Source: 'Osedax' symbiont bacterium Rs2_46_30_T18 (GTDB taxonomy: Bacteria; Pseudomonadota; Gammaproteobacteria; Pseudomonadales; Balneatricaceae). From it: DNA of 37,732 nucleotides. Made by a program: the position numbers and the translations under genes. The stretch spans positions 1 to 37,732 of the forward strand of contig MABF01000253.1 of assembly GCA_002163025.1 (NCBI GenBank), given 5' to 3'. The notes under the pieces are model-generated. The model made no database searches and was not told the DNA's origin. It saw only the letters and a list, made by a program, of their open reading frames with translations. Of this stretch, positions 1 to 7,028 are shown one piece after another (the stretch's first letter is position 1; every line of letters begins with the position of its first letter).

Positions 1-154
1 AGCTGATAAATTAGTACGGCGTATTGCCTATGCTGAAGTCCCTCCAAGAGTTGAGTATCAGCAAACCGAACTGGCTAAAAAGCTCAATCCGGTGCTGGAT
101 TTATTGTGTCGCTGGGGTGGGGATTTACGCGATGCCAAGTTAGCTGATCTATAA
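1..154 (+). CDS. HxlR-family winged-helix regulator, 3' end only (partial)
   Basis: Reading from base 2, an open frame of 50 codons ends at a TAA at 152-154. The C-terminal peptide contains a VPPRVEYQQTELAKKLNPVL stretch followed by LLCRWGGDLR. This is the beta-wing and dimerisation-helix signature of HxlR-type winged-helix regulators, whose members typically read EVPPRVEYxLT. The 5' part lies outside the window, so the DNA-binding helices and any effector cysteine cannot be seen. It runs convergently towards the hydantoinase-like gene, with 34 bases between the two stop codons. The family call is good; the regulated gene is unknown and may lie upstream of the window. Confidence 0.75.
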   Translation, partial: ADKLVRRIAYAEVPPRVEYQQTELAKKLNPVLDLLCRWGGDLRDAKLADL

Positions 155-188
155 CTGTGTGGGCAACAATCAATAGGCTTCTTAAGTT

Positions 189-2222
189 CTAAGCCTCTTG
201 TTGAAGATCATTTTGAAGCTGTAAGTTGAGACAATCCGCACGTCCTGTGGCTGTAGCTGTTACCTGGCAATCGATAAACAACTTCGGGTCAAACTCGTGC
301 GCAATTTGATTATCAGTTCGGCTCAAAACAATCTCAACAGAAACTGCCCCAGCCGCTTTCGCCAGCTTTAGGGCACTCTCTCCCACCAGTGCTTGCGCGC
401 AGCTCAACGCCGCCGCAAAAGTATCAAAACTCTGTGGTTGCTGTTGATGGTAAAGCCTGAACAAGCCAAAACTCGGCTGGCTAATGGTTATGTGCGCCCG
501 CTGCACTACGCTGCCCATCACTGCTCCAACCGCATTGGCTACTTCACCGTGTCGCGGTAATATCAGCTGCTGGTTCAACTGTGTTGCCACCGTCGGGTAA
601 TAGCTGGAAGCGGGAGCACCTACCGCTACTATTGGATAATCACTGGCAAAGGCGATGCTAAATAACCCCTGCTGTTGAGGGTTGATAATTAACTCGCTCA
701 GTAGCGCCGTCAGCTTAGAAGCTTGTGCCTGAGCCAGTACCCCCAGCTGATTCAGACTTGCCTCTATTAAAGTGGCTGAGATTTTGCCAATCACTAAATC
801 GTAGACCTGTTGGCTCGGCTGGGTGGCATCGTCTTTTTTAAAGGCTGGCAGACCGTATAAACTGCTCATCTGCCGCGACCAGATTTTTGCCGCCAGGATC
901 GCCGCCTCACTGTGCAAATGGTCACTTTTCCCCAACACCTGAGCCGCATCTGTCGGGGTAAAACCGCTGTAAATAGCCAGTCCGGCCCGTTGCAGTTTTG
1001 CCAGTCCGCGGCCCAAATTACGGCTCTGTTCGCTGGCCCACTCCAACTCCAGCGGTCCATTTTCCAGCTGCTGCCAGGCGTACACAGCCTCTTCTCCCAA
1101 CTGCTTAACTAGCAACTCATCTGTGCCTAAACGCAGCACAAACTTATTATTCCTGGCATTGGGGTAACTCGCCAGTTGCGCTTTGAGCTTGGTAATAATA
1201 TCTGGGTATTGCTGCGCCAACAGACACAGCGGAATGACGCGCCTGGGGCCGATTTCCAACCCTTTAGCGGGACTTATACGCACTTCACTGTCACCGCCCA
1301 GGCCGGTGCAAAAGACTTTAACGGCCTCCACCATCGGCTGCCAATCCCCTACTTTGGCGCCATTACTGCTAAGCTGCGGCTGACCGTTAGTAACTATTGC
1401 GATGTCTGTGGTGGTGCCTCCCATATCGACTACTAAAGCATTTTTCACGCCGCTTAATGCACATGCGCCTACCACACTCGCCGCAGGGCCAGAGAGTACC
1501 GTAGTAACAGGTTGCACAAGGGCGGTAGCGGTATTGATCAGCGACCCGTCACCTTTAACGATCATCAGAGGTGCCACTATCTGTCGTGTGGCTAATATCT
1601 TTTGCACACAGTTGAGCAGCTGCGCAATATAGGGAATCATGCGGGCATTTAAAACGGCGGTCAGCGCCCGCTGTGGGGCACCTAAACTGCTGGCCAGCTC
1701 GTGACCACAGGCAACCGGCTTACCGGTTAGCTCTTCAACCAAGCTACGCAGCTTAAGCTCGTGAGCATTGTTGCGTGTAGCAAACATACTGGAGATGGCA
1801 AAAGCCGACACTGAATCTTTAAGGCGCATAATACTCTGGCGGGCGGTCATTTCATCCAGAGGCTGGGACTGCTGACCATCGGCATCGTGACCGCCATTAA
1901 TCATCACTGTTGCGGCCTCTGAAACTATTGTTCTCAGACCACTTTTATCTAGCTGGCGGGCGTTATATCCGGCCAATAAAACCGCGACTTTGGCGCCTCG
2001 CCCCTCGACTACTGAGTTAGTGGTTAAAGTAGTAGAGAGCGAGCACAGCTCTATATCTAATAACATTTGTGAGTCTAGGCCTGCAATCGCCCTGTCAATG
2101 CCTATACTCAGATCTTCTCTGGTGGTTAAGCTTTTAAAACTAGCCACTACCTGCTGTTTCTCATCTACCAGCACAGCATCCGTGTAAGTGCCTCCGGTAT
2201 CTATCCCCAGTCGATACGCCAT
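189..2222 (-). CDS. Hydantoinase/oxoprolinase family protein (HyuA-like ATPase)
   Basis: This 677-residue protein has the actin-like ATPase layout of the HyuA/5-oxoprolinase family. The N-terminal phosphate loop is LGIDTGGTYTDAVLVDE, the central motif is GDGSLI, and a second phosphate loop VVDMGGTTTDIAIV follows at about residues 265-280. Known relatives use ATP to open cyclic amides (hydantoins, 5-oxoproline) or, as acetone-carboxylase beta subunits, to activate small ketones. Most of those need a HyuB-type partner subunit. No such partner is next to this gene, so the substrate is open. The start is an ATG preceded by an AGAGGAAG ribosome site. The DUF1289 gene lies 32 bases upstream on the same strand, so the two are probably co-transcribed. 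Confidence 0.85.
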   Translation of the reverse strand: MAYRLGIDTGGTYTDAVLVDEKQQVVASFKSLTTREDLSIGIDRAIAGLDSQMLLDIELCSLSTTLTTNSVVEGRGAKVAVLLAGYNARQLDKSGLRTIVSEAATVMINGGHDADGQQSQPLDEMTARQSIMRLKDSVSAFAISSMFATRNNAHELKLRSLVEELTGKPVACGHELASSLGAPQRALTAVLNARMIPYIAQLLNCVQKILATRQIVAPLMIVKGDGSLINTATALVQPVTTVLSGPAASVVGACALSGVKNALVVDMGGTTTDIAIVTNGQPQLSSNGAKVGDWQPMVEAVKVFCTGLGGDSEVRISPAKGLEIGPRRVIPLCLLAQQYPDIITKLKAQLASYPNARNNKFVLRLGTDELLVKQLGEEAVYAWQQLENGPLELEWASEQSRNLGRGLAKLQRAGLAIYSGFTPTDAAQVLGKSDHLHSEAAILAAKIWSRQMSSLYGLPAFKKDDATQPSQQVYDLVIGKISATLIEASLNQLGVLAQAQASKLTALLSELIINPQQQGLFSIAFASDYPIVAVGAPASSYYPTVATQLNQQLILPRHGEVANAVGAVMGSVVQRAHITISQPSFGLFRLYHQQQPQSFDTFAAALSCAQALVGESALKLAKAAGAVSVEIVLSRTDNQIAHEFDPKLFIDCQVTATATGRADCLNLQLQNDLQQEA

Positions 2223-2254
2223 AGTCTTCCTCTAGAAAGGTGCTGTTTGTATAG

Positions 2255-2500
2255 TTATCTGTCGCGACGGCCGCGACGGCTGGTACCGCGCTCTGCTCTT
2301 CTACGCTGCATGGTCTCTTCAACCCGAATGATCAATTGCTCGTGGAGCCCGGCACGCTCTAACTCATCGTATCCCTGCCAGTGAGATATTTCAGAATCGG
2401 TACGACCGCAGCCAAAACACCAGCCGGTTGTCTGATCTGTTTTGCAGACACCGACACAGGGGGACATCTCTGCATCGGCAATCAGTTGTGCATTATCCAT
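2255..2500 (-). CDS. DUF1289 family small cysteine-cluster protein
   Basis: This 81-residue protein carries the DUF1289 signature: SPCVGVCKTDQTTGWCFGCG, with four cysteines in a C-x4-C-x8-C-x2-C arrangement, followed by the conserved region ISHWQGYDELER. The spacing looks like a small metal (zinc or iron-sulfur) site, but no biochemical function is established for the family. The C-terminus is strongly arginine-rich (MQRRRAERGTSRRGRRDR), which could bind nucleic acid. The ATG is preceded by an AAGGAA ribosome site. It is the likely first gene of a two-gene unit with the hydantoinase-like ATPase downstream. DUF1289 proteins are often encoded beside unrelated enzymes, so the neighbour says little about the job. 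Confidence 0.85.
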   Translation of the reverse strand: MDNAQLIADAEMSPCVGVCKTDQTTGWCFGCGRTDSEISHWQGYDELERAGLHEQLIIRVEETMQRRRAERGTSRRGRRDR

Positions 2501-2670
2501 TTCAGCTTTCCTTCTAGAGAATCATATTGTCTGAGCAGGCATTTATGACTGACTCGATTTACAGGCGATAATGTGCCCAGCATCTAAAAACTGTACTCAA
2601 GAATGTTGTCTGCCGAATTGTTGCTAGCGACTAAATACTATGTGATTGCGACTTGTTTACTTCGGGGATA

Positions 2671-2708
2671 CATTAATGGCCTTTGAAGCGTTTTAAAGGC
2701 CATTAATG
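2671..2708. repeat. Perfect 14-bp inverted repeat, intergenic hairpin
   Basis: CATTAATGGCCTTT at 2671-2684 is repeated as its exact reverse complement at 2695-2708 around a 10-base loop. It lies just past the stop codon of the class II amidotransferase gene. Neither side carries the run of T expected of an intrinsic terminator. It may be an mRNA 3'-end stabiliser, a Rho-linked stem or a protein-binding site. Confidence 0.6.
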
Positions 2709-2737
2709 GAAGGGCGACAGCAGTGTCACGAGATAAA

Positions 2738-3535
2738 TCAGAGCTCCGCCATTTCCCGGCAGTCAGCGATGGCCATTTTGAACTCTTCAGGCTGCTGTTT
2801 TGCACATATTTTAAGACCGTGTCCGGGCTCAACCCTTTTCCAGTCTTGATCTTCGACATCTAAAGGTTCAGATGCGATCACTACTCCACTGCCGTTACAG
2901 CGATAGTAGAGGCTAGGGGCACGACAGTCCGAAGAGTAGCGAAATGCGTAGATGTGCTGGCCATCACTCAAGGTTGCAGTAAAACGGAACGCTGCTTTAA
3001 TGCCTTTGTTTTGCATTAACTGGTTTACTTTATTGCAGAGTTTGGAGACTGCCGCTATCGGGTCTTCATTTAAACCGAAGGCGAACAGGGCCAAGAACAA
3101 CGCTTCAGAATCAGTTGTACCCTCACGGCCGATGTAGTACTTATCGGGAATCAAATTTTCCAGATCCCGACGCACTTTGTCGTATTCGGCAATTTGACCG
3201 TTGTGCATAAACATCCAGTTATCAAAACGAAACGGATGACAGTTTGCCCTGCTGGTATAAGTTCCAGTAGAGGCCCTGACATGGGCAAAAAATAACCCTG
3301 AACTTATTTGCTGACACAAGCTCATCAGGTTTTGATCGGCCCAGGCTGGCAGTATCTCCCGGTAGATCCCTGGAATCTTCTTTGAACCGTACCAACCCAA
3401 ACCGAAGCCGTCTCCGTTAATTGCAGTTTTTGATTCCGATGCATTCAAACTTTGTTTGATTAAAGAGTTAATTGGATTTTCAATTAGCTCTTCTAAAAAT
3501 ATTTCTTTACCTGCGTAGGCTAGCCAACGACACAT
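2738..3535 (-). CDS. Class II glutamine amidotransferase (YafJ/EgtC-like)
   Basis: The sequence begins MCRWLAY, so after removal of Met the Cys2 side chain is the N-terminal nucleophile typical of class II (Ntn-type) glutaminases. Other family motifs are GDGFGLGWYG near residue 45, FAHVRASTG near 90, HPFRFDNWMFMHNGQI near 105-120 and GTTDSEALF near 145. At 265 residues the protein is a stand-alone glutaminase domain without an acceptor-substrate domain, like E. coli YafJ. The substrate that receives ammonia, or the gamma-glutamyl amide that is cleaved, cannot be deduced. No ergothioneine genes are nearby, so EgtC function is not supported. It appears monocistronic, divergent from fnr. Confidence 0.88.
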   Translation of the reverse strand: MCRWLAYAGKEIFLEELIENPINSLIKQSLNASESKTAINGDGFGLGWYGSKKIPGIYREILPAWADQNLMSLCQQISSGLFFAHVRASTGTYTSRANCHPFRFDNWMFMHNGQIAEYDKVRRDLENLIPDKYYIGREGTTDSEALFLALFAFGLNEDPIAAVSKLCNKVNQLMQNKGIKAAFRFTATLSDGQHIYAFRYSSDCRAPSLYYRCNGSGVVIASEPLDVEDQDWKRVEPGHGLKICAKQQPEEFKMAIADCREMAEL

Positions 3536-3743
3536 AGTTACCTCTTAGTTATTAGGTATGTAGACGAACCCTATAGGAAACTTCGTCATATTTGAGCAAC
3601 ATTTTTACATATTTAATCCTTTATGTACGTATATTTCAAAAATCACTACCTCTTGTTACAATAGTTATTTAGAATCTGCGTCCAGAGCCTCCCTGTGAAT
3701 ACCAGTTGTTTAAAATTATATATCCAATTTTGAGACTAGTACT

Positions 3744-4481
3744 TTGACCGCCAAAATATCTGTTAATAATTTACCGACCAAAGATCGCCAGCATTGCTGT
3801 AATTGCAACCTCAATTCTCTGTGCATGGCAGTCTCTCTGGATACGCGTGAAATGTCGAAACTAGATGAGATCATCGCCAGGGGAAAGCCACTGTCTAAAG
3901 GTCATCAATTGACTGTTCAGGGAGATCCCTTCAAGTGTGTCTTTGCGATTAAGACAGGAAGTGTTAAAACGGTTACTACTAGCTGTAATGGAGACGCACA
4001 AATCACCGGCTTCTATTTCCCCGGTGATTTAATCGGTTTAAATGCCATTGACTCTGGCATTTGCCAGGATACTGTAAGCGCTTTAGAAACCACCACGGTT
4101 TGCCAGATCCAGTTTGAACAGCTGGATGATCTCTCTGCACAAATGCCTAAGTTGCGCCGACAGATACTAAAGACAATGAGTAAAGATTTGTGCAATGAGC
4201 AGCATATGTTGCAGCTGCTGGCCAACAAAAATGCCGATCAGCGCATTGCTACTTTCCTGTTGCGCCTCTCGAACAGGTTCAAAGCTCGCGGTTTTTCAGA
4301 GTCCAGGTTCCGCCTCTCTATGTCCAGAAATGAAATTGGTAATTACCTGGGCATTACCGTAGAAACGGTCAGTCGGGTATTAACCCGATTGCAGAAAAAT
4401 GGATACATCAAGGTAGAAAATAAAGAGATTGACTTAATTAACTTCAAAGCTCTGTTGCAGCTCAGTCAAGAGTCTGAATAA
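3744..4481 (+). CDS. fnr: FNR/ANR-type oxygen-sensing transcription regulator
   Basis: This is a 245-residue Crp-Fnr family protein. Cysteines at 18, 21 and 27 in the N-terminal HCCNCNLNSLC stretch, with Cys120 inside the cyclic-nucleotide-binding-like domain, match the four [4Fe-4S] ligands of E. coli FNR (C20, C23, C29, C122). The recognition helix carries ETVSR, the E-xx-SR signature that reads TTGAT-N4-ATCAA sites. It should therefore switch genes between aerobic and low-oxygen life. The start must be the TTG at 3744: it is the only good start codon after the preceding in-frame stop, and the next Met (codon 28) would remove the iron-sulfur ligands. An extra cysteine (C19) is adjacent to the first ligand. 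I found no clear FNR box upstream. Confidence 0.93.
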   Translation: MTAKISVNNLPTKDRQHCCNCNLNSLCMAVSLDTREMSKLDEIIARGKPLSKGHQLTVQGDPFKCVFAIKTGSVKTVTTSCNGDAQITGFYFPGDLIGLNAIDSGICQDTVSALETTTVCQIQFEQLDDLSAQMPKLRRQILKTMSKDLCNEQHMLQLLANKNADQRIATFLLRLSNRFKARGFSESRFRLSMSRNEIGNYLGITVETVSRVLTRLQKNGYIKVENKEIDLINFKALLQLSQESE

Positions 4482-4601
4482 TAGTCTAAAAACCGCCCGA
4501 TACTGAATATCACCCGAGCTCCGATTTTGGACAAAGTTAAATTCTACCAACAGGTCAGAGACTCAAGTGAAAATCTGGCAATGCCAGCTCAGTTGTGTAT
4601 A

Positions 4602-4646
4602 GTGCATGGGAACATGCGTAAAATCTCTGCTATGTTCCCCATGCAC
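4602..4646. repeat. Long near-perfect inverted repeat between fnr and apt
   Basis: GTGCATGGGAACAT at 4602-4615 pairs with ATGTTCCCCATGCAC at 4632-4646. There is one extra C in the right arm and a 16-base loop, and partial matching continues outside (TAT/ATA). It lies 58 bases before the apt start codon. No T-run follows in either direction, so it is not a standard terminator. It may be part of the apt leader, an operator for a dimeric regulator, or a dispersed palindromic element. Confidence 0.55.
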
Positions 4647-4703
4647 CATAGTTACTTAATATTCTGGTGCACAACATTTTTCTCTTAGATTTAAGGCCAA
4701 ACC

Positions 4704-5246
4704 ATGTCTTTTGACGAATTTTATGTAAAGTCTGTTGTCCGTTCTGTCGACAACTGGCCAGAGCCAGGTGTCATGTTTCGCGATATCACCCCTATTTTTA
4801 AAGATCCTAAAGCATTACGGATGGTTTCAGACGCTTTTATTCAGCGCTATATTGATTCTGACATTACGCACATCGCCTGCATTGATGCTCGCGGCTTTTT
4901 GGTGGCTTCAATCATGGCTTACCAGCTGGGCCTACCTTTGATACTGGTGCGTAAAAAAGGCAAGCTTCCAGGAGAGACTATCTCTCAAGAATATAATCTG
5001 GAGTACGGCACTGCTGAAATAGAAATGCAAGTGGACGCTCTTGAAGCGGGTGACAAAGTGTTAGTGTTTGATGATCTTATCGCCACTGGGGGTACTTTAT
5101 TAGCCGCCTGCACTCTAATTAAAAAGTTTGGGGCAACCGTCGTAGAAAGCGCTGCCATCATCAACTTACCGGATTTACAAGGCGCTAGCTTAATCGAAGA
5201 TGCAGACATACCTGTATTTACCTTGCTCGCATACGAAGGCCTTTAA
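4704..5246 (+). CDS. apt: Adenine phosphoribosyltransferase
   Basis: This 180-residue protein makes AMP from adenine and PRPP in purine salvage, in the cytosol. The family pattern is complete: an N-terminal WPEPGVMFRDITP segment, IDARGFL near residue 60, VRKKGKLPGETI near 88-98 (flexible loop), and the PRPP-binding motif VLVFDDLIATGGT near 119-131. Its length equals that of other bacterial Apt proteins. It follows fnr in the same direction but is separated by 222 bases holding a large hairpin, so it probably has its own promoter. The start ATG is at the conserved N-terminal boundary; the ribosome site is weak (AAGGCC). Confidence 0.96.
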   Translation: MSFDEFYVKSVVRSVDNWPEPGVMFRDITPIFKDPKALRMVSDAFIQRYIDSDITHIACIDARGFLVASIMAYQLGLPLILVRKKGKLPGETISQEYNLEYGTAEIEMQVDALEAGDKVLVFDDLIATGGTLLAACTLIKKFGATVVESAAIINLPDLQGASLIEDADIPVFTLLAYEGL

Positions 5247-5254
5247 ATCAATCT

Positions 5255-5276
5255 GCTAGGAGCCTATGCTCCTAGC
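5255..5276 (+). terminator. Hairpin after apt, possible terminator
   Basis: GCTAGGAGC (5255-5263) and GCTCCTAGC (5268-5276) form a perfect 9-bp stem with a CTAT loop, starting 8 bases after the apt stop. The T-rich tract (GGGTTTT) begins more than ten bases later, so it may be only a weak intrinsic terminator or a 3'-end stabilising stem. Confidence 0.5.
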
Positions 5277-5317
5277 TCGCCCCGCTTTGGGTTTTAGTAC
5301 TATCACTTGTCTCCACT

Positions 5318-5331
5318 GACCTGCGCAGGTC
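5318..5331. promoter_or_regulatory. Perfect 14-bp palindrome upstream of the EamA permease
   Basis: GACCTGCGCAGGTC is a perfect palindrome 70 bases before the permease start codon. A TATACC element lies just downstream at 5337-5342. The position fits an operator for a dimeric regulator, but I do not recognise the motif and cannot name the protein that would bind. Confidence 0.35.
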
Positions 5332-5400
5332 TTCGCTATACCTTGCTTTAACACTAAACATCTTGTTTTTTCTATTTATACAGCTAAGGGTTCGAATATT

Positions 5401-6303
5401 ATGATCTATCAACTCGCCGCGCTAGGTGCCGGCCTGTGCTTTGCACTCTCGCCTTTTTTTTCTGTGAACGCAGTTAGAGCTCTGGGCTCTGTCAGATTTA
5501 ACAAGTGGCGCATGTCGGTTGTATTTGTAATGTTGGCGGCAATGGCTTTTGCCACTGGCGGTTGGCGCGTGGATTTGCTGGACTGGTGGCTGGTGCTAGT
5601 AATCAGCTCTTTAGTGGGCATTTTTCTTGGGGATACCTTATTATTTTTGGGCCTGAAGAGAATGGGGCCACGCAGAAACACCGTCATCTTTGCCTTAAAT
5701 GCCCCTATGACCGTTTTTCTTGGCTGGATGTTCCTGGATGAAAAGCTGGCTCTGTCAGCATTGATTGGCGCTCTTATGATCACCAGTGGGGTTATTACAG
5801 CAGTCGCATTTGGCCGTGGCAAAAAGCAGCAACATAACTTAGAGGAAACCCAAGGCAAGCTGTTGGTGGCGGTCTCTATTACCTTGGCCTCAGCACTGTG
5901 TCAGGCGTTTAGCTTAGTTATCTTGCGCCAGGCGATGGAATCCGGAATAGACCCGGTTGCCGCCAGTGCTGTGAGGGTTGGTATCGCCGCTCTATGCCTG
6001 TTACTGGTCGCCTTTATCGCCAATCTTAAAAACCCTGATAGCGCTGAAAATCAGGTACCTATGACCGGGCTGATATTTCTACAAATCAGCGCCAGTGGAT
6101 TTTTGGCCATGGGACTGGGTATGACACTGCTACTGTTTGGGCTCAAGGGAGGCGACACGGGTATCATCTCGACCTTGTCCTCAATTTCACCGGTGATTGC
6201 ACTGCCCATACTCTGGCTACTGATGAAACAAGCTCCTGCTGCCAACGCCTGGGTCGGTGCAGTTCTGGCCGTCTGCGGTACTGCCACCCTTTTCTTGCTG
6301 TAA
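5401..6303 (+). CDS. EamA/DMT-superfamily permease
   Basis: This 300-residue integral inner-membrane protein has about ten hydrophobic helices arranged as two EamA repeats (about 1-140 and 155-300). The repeats are separated by a basic, polar loop, FGRGKKQQHNLEETQGK. Family hallmarks include GDTLLFLGLKRMGPRRNTVIFALNAP and LDEKL at the end of the first repeat. Members export or import amino acids, nucleotides or other metabolites; the substrate cannot be read from sequence. The start ATG has only a weak ribosome site (TAAGGG about 12 bases upstream) but begins right at the first membrane helix. The gene stands alone, convergent with yqaA. Confidence 0.88.
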   Translation: MIYQLAALGAGLCFALSPFFSVNAVRALGSVRFNKWRMSVVFVMLAAMAFATGGWRVDLLDWWLVLVISSLVGIFLGDTLLFLGLKRMGPRRNTVIFALNAPMTVFLGWMFLDEKLALSALIGALMITSGVITAVAFGRGKKQQHNLEETQGKLLVAVSITLASALCQAFSLVILRQAMESGIDPVAASAVRVGIAALCLLLVAFIANLKNPDSAENQVPMTGLIFLQISASGFLAMGLGMTLLLFGLKGGDTGIISTLSSISPVIALPILWLLMKQAPAANAWVGAVLAVCGTATLFLL

Positions 6304-6344
6304 CTGATTAAGCAGACTACTGCTGCCAACAAATGGGTCGGTGG

Positions 6345-6404
6345 CTAGATAGGTGGATAGGTGGATAGGTGGATAGGTGGATAGGTGGATAGGTAGATAG
6401 GTAG
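6345..6404 (+). repeat. Octanucleotide tandem repeat, (GTGGATAG)n
   Basis: Five identical copies of GTGGATAG run from 6353 to 6392. They are flanked by degenerate copies: CTAGATAG at 6345-6352, GTAGATAG at 6393-6400 and a partial unit to 6404. The array lies between the convergent EamA permease and yqaA genes, 41 bases past the permease stop. Homogeneous 8-bp units of this kind usually vary in copy number by slippage. No reading frame crosses it. Confidence 0.93.
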
Positions 6405-6454
6405 TCTTGATCGATTGCGCTGCTAGCAGCGTTTTTATTGATAAAATAAAGTTA

Positions 6455-6871
6455 TTAGCTGAAAAGCCCAGCTATCAGCAGGTAACGTGCCGCTTTACCT
6501 ATCACTATAAACAAGCTACACCAGTAGACATTTATCTTTAGCCAACCGGCGAGCAAGCACAATGGATCGCCGATTAACGGCAGCCAGGACAACACTAAAG
6601 CGGGGGCACCGTGATGCTGTAACCATTTTTTAGCACGCTCTTGCCGGGGGTTATTTAACACTCTGGCCGGGTAGTATTTGCTGATAAACCTGCCCAATAC
6701 CAAGGTCAGTATGCCGCCAGCGCTGTTTCCTGCGATGGCCACGCTCAATAATTGCCATAGCGGAATCTGCCCAGCATCGACCAACCAGGCCAGAGCAACC
6801 TCTGAGCCGCCGGGTAACAATGTCGAGGCAATAAAGCTACTGGCGAACAAGCCCCACAACTCCAACGCCAT
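6455..6871 (-). CDS. yqaA: YqaA family membrane protein (DedA/VTT type)
   Basis: This protein of about 138 residues closely matches E. coli YqaA. It has LWGLFASSFIASTLLPGGSE at the N-terminus, AIAGNSAGGILTLVLGR in the middle and LSWLPLIGDPLCLLAGWL towards the end, with three to four membrane segments. The VTT fold is thought to move lipids or act in membrane homeostasis; YqaA itself has no assigned role. I place the start at the ATG at 6871, which has a GAGAG ribosome site nine bases away. A TTG three codons further upstream is in frame but abuts that site. It lies downstream of recQ on the same strand and probably shares its transcript. Confidence 0.88.
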   Translation of the reverse strand: MALELWGLFASSFIASTLLPGGSEVALAWLVDAGQIPLWQLLSVAIAGNSAGGILTLVLGRFISKYYPARVLNNPRQERAKKWLQHHGAPALVLSWLPLIGDPLCLLAGWLKINVYWCSLFIVIGKAARYLLIAGLFS

Positions 6872-7028
6872 TAACAACAACTCTCAGTAAAAGCCGTCGT
6901 GTTCATGTATTCGCCAACCCCATGCTGACACAACGCATCATATAGACTCCACCGCTATTAAAAACAACTCTACTGTAACAGCTACTGTGCTCATTTATTC
7001 GCCAGCCCCATGCTGACGCAGCGTATCA
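6867..7028 (-). repeat. Degenerate tandem duplication of the recQ end / yqaA start junction
   Basis: Bases 6867-6940 and 6954-7028 align at roughly 80 percent identity, with an offset of about 87 bases. Each unit contains a recQ 3' end, a short spacer and a yqaA start. In the unit next to recQ the recQ end is intact ([11 protein letters not shown], stop) but the yqaA ATG has become ATA. In the unit next to yqaA the start and ribosome site are intact, but the recQ end is a fragment reading [10 protein letters not shown], stop. The similarity continues past 6940 with a 9-base deletion in the decayed copy. Confidence 0.8.

Noticed and set aside
3536-3743. FNR box for autoregulation upstream of fnr
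   Set aside because: No TTGAT-N4-ATCAA match with acceptable quality was found by eye; only partial halves such as TTGAGCAAC.
5409-5858. 149-codon frame on the minus strand inside the EamA permease gene
   Set aside because: It is antisense to a clear membrane protein and has no ribosome site or family motif; its composition is that of a mirrored hydrophobic gene.
6345-6404. CRISPR-like array
   Set aside because: The units are 8 bases and directly adjacent with no spacers, and no cas genes are present. It is a simple tandem repeat.
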